From: CAYWJA01 sp964458485
Lineage (GTDB): Bacteria; Patescibacteriota; Gracilibacteria; UM-FILTER-43-11
Length of the DNA: 30,849 nucleotides
Direction: 5' to 3'
Assembly: GCA_964458485.1 (NCBI GenBank)
Contig: CAYWJA010000021.1
Coordinates: forward strand, 1 to 30,849
Both the position numbers and the translations under genes were made by a program. The notes below the pieces were generated by a model. That model was not told the origin of the DNA, did no database searches, and was given only the letters and a program-made list of their open reading frames with translations. This document shows positions 1 to 7,809 of the stretch, piece by piece. Within the stretch, counting starts at the first letter, position 1, and the number at the start of each line of letters is the position of its first letter.

Positions 1-2121
1 TGCAATATAAGTTTTACCGCCAACTGTTACATTTCGTGCTTTTACGGTATATTTTCCATTTGGCATTGAGGTTTTACTTAAATCAGCTTTTTGGCCTGTG
101 TACATCAAGCCTCCGTCTAAAAGAAGGTCAAAATCAGCACTTGTAAATGCTGTACCGCCAGACTTACCTTCATATACCTTTATCTCAACTCTGCCTAGAG
201 CAGTTGCTTTTGTGTAATCAATTCTATATTCAACTTTATCACCTTTTTTAGCGATAGTATTGCTACCAGCCTCTAAGGTAATTTTTGGCTTATAAACATC
301 GCTGCCTATAGTTACAGGTCGCGCTGCAAGTGTATAAGTTCCTGCAGGAGCATCTGTTTTACTATAATCAGCTGTTTTTTTACTTTCAAATACTTTTCCA
401 TCACGGAAAATGTCAAAATCACCAGCACCACTGAATTTACTACCATTACCGTCTTCTAGTGTAACAACTACCTGCCCGGTAAGAACAGTAGAGCCAACTA
501 CCATCTGTACTGAAGTAGTATCGTTTGAAGTATTGGAGTTTTGGCTGGCACTTACAAGAAGAGTTGCTGTATTAACTACAGTGGTATTAGCAGGAGTAGC
601 ACTCGAGATTGCAGCATCGTAAGTAAAACTGCCGGATCCACCAGCCTGTGCTACAGCATAAGTACATTTAATTTGTTTTTTGTCATCAACACAGTTTGTA
701 TCCGAAATATTACTGATTGTAAGGTAAGTTTCATCATAATCATCTATAACTATTACATTTGTAGCATCTGCAGTTCCTAGATTTTTATAATTTACAGTAT
801 ATTTAACAGTATCTCCTGCTTTAGGCTGAGTATTACTTACTGTTTTAGAAGTAAGAGAAGGATCAGCTTGTTTAGTGCCCACTACAATATATTCCCCAGT
901 TTTACTATTACCACTTTCATTTGGACCAAGCAAAAGTACATCTTTGTCTGTTAAATTGAAGTAATAAGTACTAGGAGTTATATAACCGGTTACATTTCCA
1001 AATACAATTTTATAGCCAGTGCCTGGTGCAGTGCTTGCATCTAATATATGTTTAGTAGGTAATTTTCCGGATCCTGAACCCATCTTTGTATCATCAAGTT
1101 TATATATAGAATAAGAGCCATTACTTAAATTGGTATATACACTAACATTGCCTGTTAAACTACCTCCTGTTGCAGTATAAACACCAGTTCTACTACTACC
1201 GCTTTCATTAGGCCCGAATACTAAGTTTTGGTTGGTTTCAAGATTAAAATAGAAAGTACTAGGGGTTGTATAACCTGTTACAGGTGTAAATACAATTTTA
1301 TATCCTGTTCCAGGGGCACTACTGGCGTCCAAAACATGTTTGGTGGGCGTAATACCACTTCCTGATCCGGCTAGCGTGTTGTCTAATTTATATATTTTAT
1401 AACTACCTTGTATATGATTAGTACTTACAGTTGCGTTACCCGTAACTCCACCTCCAACAATTGTATAAATACCTGTTTGATTACTACCACTTTCATTTGG
1501 GCCCAATACTAAATTATCGTTTGTTACAACGTTAAAGTAAAAATCAGCAGGTTTTGTATAGCCTGTAACTGCGCCATAAACAATTTTATATCCTTCTCCG
1601 GGTGAGGCACTCGCGTCTAATGTATGCTTTGTTGTATTTATACCTCCACCTGTTCCAACAGAAATACCACTTAGCTTATAAATAGTATAAGTACCCAAAG
1701 GATTATTGGTGCTGATAGTGGCTGTTCCGGTTGTTGCACCGCCGGTAGCTACATAAACACCAGCTTTGCTGCTGCCGGATTCATTTGGGCCAAAGGTTAC
1801 ATTGGCATTTTCAACTAGATTAAAAGGTACTGTATTTGGGGTTGTGTATCCGCTTACTGCATCAAATACAATTTTATAACCGGTTCCAGGTAAAGCACTT
1901 GCATCTAATACATGTTTAGTTGCAGTGGTTCCCGTACCTGTACCTACTTTAGTACCATCTAGTTTTTGTATGCTATAGGAACCTGTAGCCAGGTTAGTAC
2001 TGACATTCACGGCTCCTGTACCGGCTGCATTTGCCATAAGGATAAATGGTGTAATTAAACCAAATAATATGGTTATAATTGTTGCTTTACAGGTAAAGCG
2101 TTTTAAATATTTTTGTAACAT
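1..2121 (-). CDS. Large secreted repeat surface protein (5' part; C-terminus lies off the window)
   Basis: An uninterrupted minus-strand frame of 707 codons begins at an ATG at 2121 and runs off the left edge. Residues 1-32 form a signal peptide (basic start, hydrophobic core, cleavage near the ANA motif). Residues 36 to about 415 are four tandem copies of a 96-residue module containing TKHxLDAS, GYKIV, GPNESG. A DUF11/CARDB-like beta domain follows (about 416-530, motif VKYTVNYKNLG). Two SpaA/PEGA-like modules (about 545-625 and 630-707) with FDIFRDGK and FDLLLDGG come last. This architecture suits an extended adhesin or cell-envelope stalk; the ligand is unknown. No SD precedes the start. 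The surface role is inferred from domain types; the reading frame and repeats are seen directly. Confidence 0.85.
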   Translation of the reverse strand, partial: MLQKYLKRFTCKATIITILFGLITPFILMANAAGTGAVNVSTNLATGSYSIQKLDGTKVGTGTGTTATKHVLDASALPGTGYKIVFDAVSGYTTPNTVPFNLVENANVTFGPNESGSSKAGVYVATGGATTGTATISTNNPLGTYTIYKLSGISVGTGGGINTTKHTLDASASPGEGYKIVYGAVTGYTKPADFYFNVVTNDNLVLGPNESGSNQTGIYTIVGGGVTGNATVSTNHIQGSYKIYKLDNTLAGSGSGITPTKHVLDASSAPGTGYKIVFTPVTGYTTPSTFYFNLETNQNLVFGPNESGSSRTGVYTATGGSLTGNVSVYTNLSNGSYSIYKLDDTKMGSGSGKLPTKHILDASTAPGTGYKIVFGNVTGYITPSTYYFNLTDKDVLLLGPNESGNSKTGEYIVVGTKQADPSLTSKTVSNTQPKAGDTVKYTVNYKNLGTADATNVIVIDDYDETYLTISNISDTNCVDDKKQIKCTYAVAQAGGSGSFTYDAAISSATPANTTVVNTATLLVSASQNSNTSNDTTSVQMVVGSTVLTGQVVVTLEDGNGSKFSGAGDFDIFRDGKVFESKKTADYSKTDAPAGTYTLAARPVTIGSDVYKPKITLEAGSNTIAKKGDKVEYRIDYTKATALGRVEIKVYEGKSGGTAFTSADFDLLLDGGLMYTGQKADLSKTSMPNGKYTVKARNVTVGGKTYIA
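877..2016 (-). repeat. Four tandem 288-bp coding repeats (96 aa each)
   Basis: Within the surface protein gene, four consecutive units of exactly 96 codons share SYxIYKLD, TKHxLDAS, PGTGYKIVF, GYTTP and GPNESG. The second and third units are full length. The first starts right after the signal peptide, and the fourth merges into the DUF11-like domain. Nucleotide identity is only partial, so the units are old duplications rather than a recent expansion. Confidence 0.85.
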
Positions 2122-2413
2122 GGTGATTAATTATTTAAGGTTTAAACAGTTGTTTATTACAAGATTATAAGATTTAAGATTACAAGATTAGTTATCTAAT
2201 TAGTTAGAAAAATAATTTTGTAATAGCGAAGCATGTACTCGATCCCGAGGGCCCGGGAGAGTGGTTCATGAGAAGCGTTTGGAATCTCGTAATAAAAAAT
2301 TAATATAAAAAGAAAACAAATACATTTTTTGATATTTGCTTTTTATTTTTGGCGCTTTTCTATTCGTTGTCGTTCAGGGCGCTTTTCCCCCTATTTTATT
2401 AAATGAGGATATC
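2122..2413 (-). other. Long AT-rich 5' leader of the surface protein gene with a GC-rich hairpin
   Basis: No gene is visible here. On the minus strand the leader holds two direct copies of AAAAGCGCC (about 2347-2380) and a small GC hairpin with arms TCCCG/CGGGA (about 2243-2258), flanked by weakly pairing bases. Nearest the gene it has simple tracts of the type ATTACAAGATTA. I do not recognise a known riboswitch. Confidence 0.4.
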
Positions 2414-2442
2414 ACTGTATAAAAATATTGACGTATTGTCAA
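2414..2442 (-). promoter_or_regulatory. Sigma-70-type promoter for the surface protein gene
   Basis: On the minus strand a perfect TTGACA (2437-2442) is followed after 17 bases by TACAGT (2414-2419). Transcription would start about 290 bases before the ATG. Confidence 0.65.
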
Positions 2443-2491
2443 GTTTTATTTTGGGATATTTTTTATTTTTGAATTTGGGTTTAACATTTTT

Positions 2492-2569
2492 TGTCATTTC
2501 GACCCTGTGGAGAAATCCCTTCGATAATCCGTTATAACAAGGGATCTCTCCATGTTGGTCGAGATGACA
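2492..2569. repeat. REP-like palindromic element
   Basis: A 78-bp element begins TGTCATTTCGACC and ends with its near reverse complement GGTCGAGATGACA, with a second inner pair (GGAGAAATCCCTT / AAGGGATCTCTCC). A sister copy lies at 24053-24131. Confidence 0.8.
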
Positions 2570-2605
2570 AGGGGTGAATCTGAAATCTAAAATCCGAAAT
2601 CATAA

Positions 2606-2773
2606 ACAAAAAAACACCCCCCGCTTGCAAAGGTGCATAACGGGGGGCGTGAATCTGGTGCCCCCCATCCACTCGATCTTAGCCGAAGCTAGGATGAGAA
2701 ACGGGGGGCATTTTGTGCAATTTGTGTACGATGGTGACGGGCGACCCCTCCGATGAATCTGGAGAGGCCGCCC
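2606..2773 (-). terminator. Three consecutive GC hairpins ending in an intrinsic terminator
   Basis: Downstream of the lipoprotein stop, on the minus strand, come hairpins at about 2737-2771 (GGGCG/CGCCC), 2659-2710 (TGCCCCCC/GGGGGGCA with inner CATCC/GGATG and TAGC/GCTA) and 2617-2647 (CCCCCCG/CGGGGGG). The last is followed by a U-rich run (complement of 2606-2614). The final hairpin plus U run is a textbook rho-independent terminator. Confidence 0.8.
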
Positions 2774-2779
2774 GGGTGG

Positions 2780-3700
2780 TTACTTGTAGACCACCACGCT
2801 GAATTTCTGGCACTCCGCGCCGGACGCGAGTCCGGCGGCCGCCGCCTTGGTGGCGTCCCAGCACCGCTTGAAGGTGCTGGTGCCGGTGGTGCCGGCGCTG
2901 CCGTAGACGACGAGCCCGGACACCGAGGCGGACGTGCCGGAGAAGAGGGTGATGGTGGTGTCGGCGTCGGCGATCTGGATCTTGACGCCGGAGGAGTTGA
3001 GGTAGAAGAACGTGCCGGCCAGGTTGACCGAGTTCCCCGCCTTGACCACGAAGGCCGGGCGGGGCACGAGGCAGTCCTTCGTGCATGCGGTGGCCGGGGA
3101 CAGCGAGACCTGCACCTTGGCGCAGGTCGACCCGGACACGACCGTGGTGGTGGTGGCCTTCGAGGCGCAGCCGGAGCTGGAGGCCTCGATCGCGAAGTTG
3201 CCGGGGGTGAGCCCGGACATGGTCTTCGGCGATCCGGCGGTGATGCTGAAGGGCGAGCCGCTGACGGCCTTGGCCGCCGCATCGGTGACCTTGAGGGTCA
3301 CGGTGCTGCTGCACGCCGCGGCCGCGAAGACCGTGACGGTCATGCAGCCGGTGTTGGCCGGGGTGCTGTCCGGAGTGGGGGTGACCTTCTGGTCGGGCAC
3401 GACGACCTTCGAGTCGGGCGGCAGGGTGCCGTCCTTCTTGGGGTCGAGGTCCGCGACCTTCTGGTCGCTGCCGGCCTCGTTGCCGGTGCCGGTGTCGCTG
3501 GTGGCGTCGCTGCCGGCCTCGTTGCCGGGCTTGGCGTCGGGCGGCAGGGCGCCGTCGGCGTAGGCGTCGGTGCCGCAGTCGGGCTCGGGGGTGTCCTCGA
3601 AGCCGTCGCCGGTGCCGTCGCAGCCGAGGAAGATAAGGTTGGAAATCAGGAGGGCAACCAGGGCCGCCGTTCCGCACTTGTTTCGTCCGAAATTCCTCAT
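2780..3700 (-). CDS. GC-rich Asp/Pro-rich putative lipoprotein
   Basis: The 306-residue protein starts at the ATG preceded, five bases upstream, by a perfect AAGGAGG; in-frame codons further upstream lack such a site. Residues 1-26 are a signal peptide and Cys27 follows LGC, so it is probably lipidated, although Phe at -3 is a weak lipobox. Residues 28 to about 115 are an Asp/Pro/Gly-rich linker with two GNEAGSD copies. The remainder is a Thr/Ser/Ala-rich region with paired cysteines, probably beta-rich; I do not recognise the fold. Linkers like this are common in Myxococcota-type lipoproteins (family knowledge). The gene is 127 bp downstream of the outer-membrane-like gene and probably cotranscribed. 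Codon use is strongly GC-ending, unlike the flanking genes. Confidence 0.75.
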   Translation of the reverse strand: MRNFGRNKCGTAALVALLISNLIFLGCDGTGDGFEDTPEPDCGTDAYADGALPPDAKPGNEAGSDATSDTGTGNEAGSDQKVADLDPKKDGTLPPDSKVVVPDQKVTPTPDSTPANTGCMTVTVFAAAACSSTVTLKVTDAAAKAVSGSPFSITAGSPKTMSGLTPGNFAIEASSSGCASKATTTTVVSGSTCAKVQVSLSPATACTKDCLVPRPAFVVKAGNSVNLAGTFFYLNSSGVKIQIADADTTITLFSGTSASVSGLVVYGSAGTTGTSTFKRCWDATKAAAAGLASGAECQKFSVVVYK

Positions 3701-3789
3701 CGGAACCTCCTTGAAAGGCGAAAAAATCGAAACCCATTGCCATCGTGGCGCCGGGCGTTGTTGCGATGTTGGTACTGACCATACTGCAA

Positions 3790-3817
3790 CCCACCCCGCC
3801 ACTTGCGACAGGGTGGG
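3790..3817 (-). other. Intercistronic GC hairpin
   Basis: Arms CCCACCCC (3790-3797) and GGGTGGG (3811-3817) form a stable stem just after the stop of the upstream gene. No U run follows, so it may stabilise or partly attenuate the two-gene transcript rather than terminate it. Confidence 0.5.
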
Positions 3818-3827
3818 GGTGAGTGTG

Positions 3828-5372
3828 TTACCACACGAAGATCTTGACGGGAATCGAGAAGACGATCCCGCTGTAGTCGATGTTGGCGGACTCGCAGAGC
3901 CCGGCGCACGACGCGTTTGCGACGTACATGTAGCCCACTCTGACCCCGGCGCGAACGACGGGGAGCTTGGTGAACATCGCCTCGAAGCCGACCATGGCTC
4001 CGTTCGGCTTCATGATGTACTCGGCGAACAGGGCAGCGGAAGCCCACCCCTTGAAGTTCAGTCCGGCGCGGATACCGAGCATGCCGGTGACGCCTGACTG
4101 AGTTACCTTCGAGCGGGCGTTTTCGTGTTTGAAGTGGAAGGTGGCCTGCCCCACGGAGAGGTCCAGGCCGGCAAAGAAGTGTCCCCAGTCGCCCAGCTCC
4201 CACGCGTACTGCGCGGAGAGCTGCACCATCATGGCCCAGCCTTCCGACTTGACCGTTCCGGTGTCCGTGTCGATGTCGCCCCCGTAGAACATGGGGGAGA
4301 CGCCGAGCGAGACCATGGGGCCCCACGCGTCCGCGTTCTCCTCGTTGAGGATCGTGCGGCCGCCGAAGCGCTTGCTCCGGAAGGCGTTGATGAACTTGTA
4401 CTTCGTGGGGGGGAAGAGCACATCGTACGTCATGCTCGCGTAGGCCAGGGCCTTGCGCGGGTCCGTGGCCTTGCGGGCCTCGGACAGGAGGTTCTGGACC
4501 TTGGCTTTGTCGGCCTGGTCCTTCGGCTCCTCCACGGCGTCGAGTGCGTTGATGTAGTTGGTGATGGTGTCGAGGTCGGCCTTGCTACACCCCTTCCACT
4601 GCTTGGTGCGCTTGTGCTTGGCGACGAGCCTCTTGTATTTTCTGAGGTTTTTATTGGCGGTTTGGAGATCCATCTCCTCCCCGTCCACCTTCACCTCGTC
4701 GGTGTCGGCGGGCCAGGCCTTGATGGCGGTGTCGTACGCCGCCACCTTGGCGTTGGCCGTGGCCAGACCGGTGGGGTCCGCGATCTTCAGGGAGCAGCTC
4801 GTCAGGGAGTTCACCCTGATCTGCTCCAGCCGGTCGTTCGCGGACTTGAAGCGGACCGCGTACTCCTTCCGGTCGGTCTCCACCTTGCGCTGGGCATCGG
4901 CGAATCCGACCTTCATGGAGTCCACGGTCGCGGCCGCGTCCTCGTCCATCTCGTCCATGGCCTTGTTGGTCTGGTTGACCAGGTTCTTGGCCTTGTCCAG
5001 CGTCGCGAGGTTGAGCATCTCGCGCTTGTGGTCCTCGAGCCACTGGCCGGCGTTGGGGAGGTAGAGCTTGGCCTTGAGGTCGTCCAGTGAGGGGCCAGTC
5101 GGCTTGTTGGTCTCGGGCTTGGCCTCGGGCTTGGCGCTCTCGAGGTTGACCCCGAAATCTGCGAGGTCGCAGCCCTTCGGCATCTTGTCGAGCAGGTTCT
5201 TGAGGTCGCTGGCGGACTTGGTCTTCTTGTAGGCGTCGGCCAGCTTCCAGTGGGCCTTCGACACCTTTTTGCCGCAGGTCTCGGGTCTCGCCTGAGCGAT
5301 GCCCAAGGTCATGTTAAGGGAAAGGATGACGGCCAAAACCGCCACCCAGCTCGTGGAATGTATCCGTTTCAT
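3828..5372 (-). CDS. GC-rich putative outer-membrane beta-barrel protein with periplasmic helical domain
   Basis: The 514-residue protein starts at an ATG with a perfect AAAGGAGG upstream. Residues 1-28 are a signal peptide with an AQA cleavage site. Residues 29 to about 120 are a Lys/Ala-rich region with a Pro/Lys linker, and about 125-320 are highly charged and helical, likely coiled coil. From about residue 335 to the end, short amphipathic segments alternate with turns, and the chain ends in IFVW. A C-terminal aromatic residue on a beta strand is the classical recognition signal for BAM-dependent barrels (established). The barrel assignment is my inference from the pattern. The gene opens a minus-strand operon with the lipoprotein. 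A barrel would be odd in a monoderm host, which fits acquisition from a diderm donor. Confidence 0.7.
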   Translation of the reverse strand: MKRIHSTSWVAVLAVILSLNMTLGIAQARPETCGKKVSKAHWKLADAYKKTKSASDLKNLLDKMPKGCDLADFGVNLESAKPEAKPETNKPTGPSLDDLKAKLYLPNAGQWLEDHKREMLNLATLDKAKNLVNQTNKAMDEMDEDAAATVDSMKVGFADAQRKVETDRKEYAVRFKSANDRLEQIRVNSLTSCSLKIADPTGLATANAKVAAYDTAIKAWPADTDEVKVDGEEMDLQTANKNLRKYKRLVAKHKRTKQWKGCSKADLDTITNYINALDAVEEPKDQADKAKVQNLLSEARKATDPRKALAYASMTYDVLFPPTKYKFINAFRSKRFGGRTILNEENADAWGPMVSLGVSPMFYGGDIDTDTGTVKSEGWAMMVQLSAQYAWELGDWGHFFAGLDLSVGQATFHFKHENARSKVTQSGVTGMLGIRAGLNFKGWASAALFAEYIMKPNGAMVGFEAMFTKLPVVRAGVRVGYMYVANASCAGLCESANIDYSGIVFSIPVKIFVW

Positions 5373-5406
5373 GGCAACCTCCTTTATAGGTTCGCCGGGG
5401 TAAAAT

Positions 5407-5439
5407 GTGCCTCAGTCCCCGACGAAGGTCGGGAGGCAC
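5407..5439 (-). promoter_or_regulatory. Leader hairpin just upstream of the SD of the barrel-like gene
   Basis: Arms GTGCCTC (5407-5413) and GAGGCAC (5433-5439) enclose a second stem CCGAC/GTCGG. It sits about 35 bases upstream of the start codon. The TSP3 gene has a different hairpin in the same place. Confidence 0.6.
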
Positions 5440-5470
5440 CAATCTGGTTTCAATTTCAGTTAGTCAGTAC

Positions 5471-5601
5471 AGCTGATCTGACTACCCCCATCGCAATGAC
5501 CAATATTCAATGACCAATGACCAATTGGAATAATGAAATTCCATAATTGGAAATTGGGTATTGGGAGATTGGAAATTGAAAGAGAGGCTGTCAGATCAGC
5601 T
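5471..5601. repeat. Leader inverted repeat, copy A (12-bp perfect arms)
   Basis: AGCTGATCTGAC at 5471-5482 is matched by its exact reverse complement at 5590-5601, with a 107-bp AT-rich interior. The same 12-bp arms occur in the leader of the TSP3 gene (7865-7946). The interiors differ. A third partial copy (AGCTGATCT) lies at about 5837-5845 in the same leader. Confidence 0.85.
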
Positions 5602-5726
5602 AGTTTTAAAATGAAAATATTAGTAGCATTGAATGATATCAATGCTGTGATGTTTCAATAGGGAAATGCTTAAAATTATAAATAATCTACTTGAAATATT
5701 ACTAAAATATTTCTTACAGTATAATT

Positions 5727-5809
5727 GCAAAAAAGCAAATTTCGCAGATTTTCATAATTTTCCCCTTCGCTTTGTGCCTTCGGCACTTCCGCTTCAGGAC
5801 GCATTTCTC
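5727..5809 (-). ncRNA. Candidate structured RNA motif, copy 1 (in the leader of the barrel-like gene)
   Basis: Read on the minus strand: GAGAAATGCGT, then AGCG, a perfect hairpin GTGCC-gaa-GGCAC, AAGCGAAGG, and TGAAAATCTGCGAAATTTGC. The same blocks in the same order occur on the plus strand at 10806-10896 around an unrelated hairpin. That pattern suggests a conserved structure. Function unknown. Confidence 0.45.
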
Positions 5810-5926
5810 ACTACCTTATCGTACACAAATTGTAAAAGATCAGCTAAACACGAGAGGACGCCCTGATACCCCGTACTAAGTACGAAGTTTTGGTCAGAGA
5901 GCCACCCCACAATGATTAGGTTCCCA

Positions 5927-5955
5927 ATTTTATAACAAATGAAGAGAAATGTCAA
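5927..5955 (-). promoter_or_regulatory. Promoter for the barrel/lipoprotein operon
   Basis: On the minus strand TTGACA (5950-5955), 17-base spacer, TAAAAT (5927-5932). The leader would be roughly 550 bases. No gene is visible between 5373 and 6297; the stretch holds this promoter, the leader elements listed separately, and an AT-rich repeat tract. Confidence 0.65.
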
Positions 5956-6034
5956 GGTTTTTTTCAGAAAAAATAGATATTATTATATCATGAAATTTTG
6001 TAGAGGGAAAATTTCTGAGGTAAATTTAAAAATA

Positions 6035-6175
6035 CAATAATTTTAAAATCTAAATTCCAATTCCAAAATCCTAAATAAAATCCAAATACCAAATTCTAAA
6101 TTCAAAAATTGTAATTTGAGTTTTGAGATTTATTTTGAATTTTGGGTTTGAAGTTTGATATTTGTTATTAATTTA
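6035..6175. repeat. AT-rich degenerate repeat tract
   Basis: A/T-rich words such as AAATTCCAA and AAATCCAAAT occupy one half and their approximate complements the other, giving a long imperfect palindrome. The 24 bases at 6122-6145 recur exactly at 22692-22715, downstream of serS. Confidence 0.65.
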
Positions 6176-6177
6176 TT

Positions 6178-6293
6178 TCAAAAACCCCACCATGACCGTA
6201 GCCAGAGGATGGGGGGTGAACAGAGGGGTCGTATTATTCTCCTTGACCCCGGTTGGCCCCCACCACACTGAACGAAGTCAGAGGGTGGGGGGT
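6178..6293 (-). terminator. Triple-hairpin terminator after the TSP3-repeat gene
   Basis: Three stems follow the stop codon on the minus strand: 6257-6293 (arms of about CCCCACC/GGTGGGGG), 6226-6250 (GGGGTC/GACCCC) and 6185-6217 (CCCCACC/GGATGGGG), the last followed by five Us. The outer two hairpins resemble each other and look like a duplication. The layout parallels the 3' end of the other GC-rich block. Confidence 0.7.
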
Positions 6294-6297
6294 GTGA

Positions 6298-7734
6298 TCA
6301 GCGCTGGGGTCCGTCACCCGGCCGGTTGATGACCTGGGTGGGTGCGCTCTGGCGTCGGCGTTTTGCTTCCTCCACCTCGGCGCGTTGCTGGTTGTCGGGC
6401 ACCCTGGCGGTCTGACCGCAGGAGCACAGGAGCGCCTTCTGGGGGTCCGCCAGCCAGGAGTTGCAGTGCGGGCAGCGTCCCCTGAAGGGCTTGCCGCCGT
6501 CGCGGGAGTTGGGGATGATGTAGAAGAATAGGAGCCCCATCAGGAGTCCTATGGCGATCCCCAGCAGCAGCCAGAACAGCCACATCCACTTCGCATTCTC
6601 CGCCAGGGAGGTGAAGAAGCCGGGCACCACCTTGGCGACGGTCGGGCACTTGCACCCGTTGTTGCCGTTGGCGACCATCCCGTCGGAGCATAGGACGCAC
6701 TTCTCGCCGTCCCACTTCTCGGCGCAGGCGGTGCAGGCGTACTTGGTGATCTCGTTGCCCTTGCCGTCCTTGCCCTTCCAGCTTCTCAGCCAGGGGGTGG
6801 AGGGGGGGCACTTCCACTGCTTGCTTTTGGAGTCCCAGATCTGTCCGGGCTGGCCCCACTTGCAGTAGTTGTACTTGTCCAGCTTCCCCCCGTTCTTGCA
6901 GGGGCACTGGGTCTCGAGGCTGCCCTTGTTGTACATCACGTAGCAGGCTTTCTCGGTCTGCCAGGACACACGGCAGCCGCGGGTGTTGAGGCCGTCGCTG
7001 CTGCGCGTGGTGTTGTACACGAACGTACGCTTGGGGCATTCGCATGCCTGTGCGGTGTATTCGTCCGAGGGAACCTTTTTCTGGAGGAAGGGGCACTGCT
7101 TCATGCCCGTGTTGGTGATGGTTTTCGGGCACCCGCGGTTGCTCCGCGGACCCTTCACGTCCGGGCACTTGTCCCTGTAATCCGGGACGCCGTCGCCGTC
7201 GCGATCCTTGCGGGTCGGGGGCGGACCGCAGTCCGACCTTTTGTCCGGGCACCCGTCCCGGTCCTTGCAACCGTTCTTGGTCTCCGGCTTGTCCGGGCAT
7301 TTGTCCCGGGAGTCCGGGATGCCGTCGTTGTCGGAGTCCTTGTTGGTGTCGTCAGACTTGGGACATCCGTTGTTGGACTTGGGGCCGTACTCGATGGGGC
7401 ACTTGTCCCGGGAGTCCGGGGTGCCGTCGTTGTCGGAGTCCGCGGGCTTGAGTGCGGACTTGTGCTTGTTGTATTCCTTGGTGCAGACCTTCTGGCAGAT
7501 CGAGATTTGCGTCTCGTCGCTGAGGCCGTTCTCGCACGCCCGCCAGCAGAGGCCGCGGTAGCGCTTGAGCTTGGCCTTGCTGGTCGCCGAGCTCATGGCC
7601 ATGAAGGCCTTGTTGCTCCGGACGTCTGCCGGAACCTTGAAGCTCTGAGCCCAGGCGTTGCCGCCCAGGCAGAGCAGGAAGAGGAACGCCGCCGAAGCAG
7701 CGAACCAGTTGACGTTTCGGGTTCTTTTCTTCAT
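6298..7734 (-). CDS. GC-rich single-pass membrane protein with thrombospondin type 3 repeats and a C-terminal zinc ribbon
   Basis: The 478-residue protein has GGAGGT upstream of its ATG. Residues 1-29 are a signal peptide (AWA cleavage). Residues 99-190 hold calcium-binding TSP3 motifs, three near-perfect (DSDNDGTPDSRDKCP at 99, DSDNDGIPDSRDKCP near 133, DRDGDGVPDYRDKCP near 177) and one degenerate. Residues 200-380 are Cys-rich with CPC-type pairs, suggesting disulfides. Residues 383-408 are a transmembrane helix. After it, C421/C424 and C437/C439 make a probable cytoplasmic zinc ribbon, followed by a charged tail. The layout resembles a receptor or envelope-spanning anchor. No neighbour supports a specific partner. 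Codon use is GC-rich like the other block. Confidence 0.75.
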   Translation of the reverse strand: MKKRTRNVNWFAASAAFLFLLCLGGNAWAQSFKVPADVRSNKAFMAMSSATSKAKLKRYRGLCWRACENGLSDETQISICQKVCTKEYNKHKSALKPADSDNDGTPDSRDKCPIEYGPKSNNGCPKSDDTNKDSDNDGIPDSRDKCPDKPETKNGCKDRDGCPDKRSDCGPPPTRKDRDGDGVPDYRDKCPDVKGPRSNRGCPKTITNTGMKQCPFLQKKVPSDEYTAQACECPKRTFVYNTTRSSDGLNTRGCRVSWQTEKACYVMYNKGSLETQCPCKNGGKLDKYNYCKWGQPGQIWDSKSKQWKCPPSTPWLRSWKGKDGKGNEITKYACTACAEKWDGEKCVLCSDGMVANGNNGCKCPTVAKVVPGFFTSLAENAKWMWLFWLLLGIAIGLLMGLLFFYIIPNSRDGGKPFRGRCPHCNSWLADPQKALLCSCGQTARVPDNQQRAEVEEAKRRRQSAPTQVINRPGDGPQR

Positions 7735-7755
7735 TGGTACCTCCGTACCCTTGAT

Positions 7756-7809
7756 CCCAGCCGGGAGGATCAGTGTTTATGATAGTGCGCTCCAAAACCC
7801 CCGGCTGGG
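7756..7809 (-). promoter_or_regulatory. Leader hairpin just upstream of the SD of the TSP3 gene
   Basis: Perfect 10-bp arms CCCAGCCGGG (7756-7765) and CCCGGCTGGG (7800-7809) form a strong stem ending about 20 bases before the start codon. It occupies the same position as the hairpin at 5407-5439 but shares no obvious sequence. Confidence 0.65.

Noticed and set aside
2679..3794. Several long open frames in both directions across the GC-rich block
   Set aside because: High GC suppresses stop codons, so shadow frames are long. Only the frame with signal peptide, SD and sensible composition (2780-3700) is kept; the others are Arg/Pro/His- or Gly-rich without domains.
5666..5866. Small plus-strand open frame in the barrel operon leader
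   Set aside because: It lies antisense over the conserved RNA-like block, has no SD or promoter and no recognisable domain.
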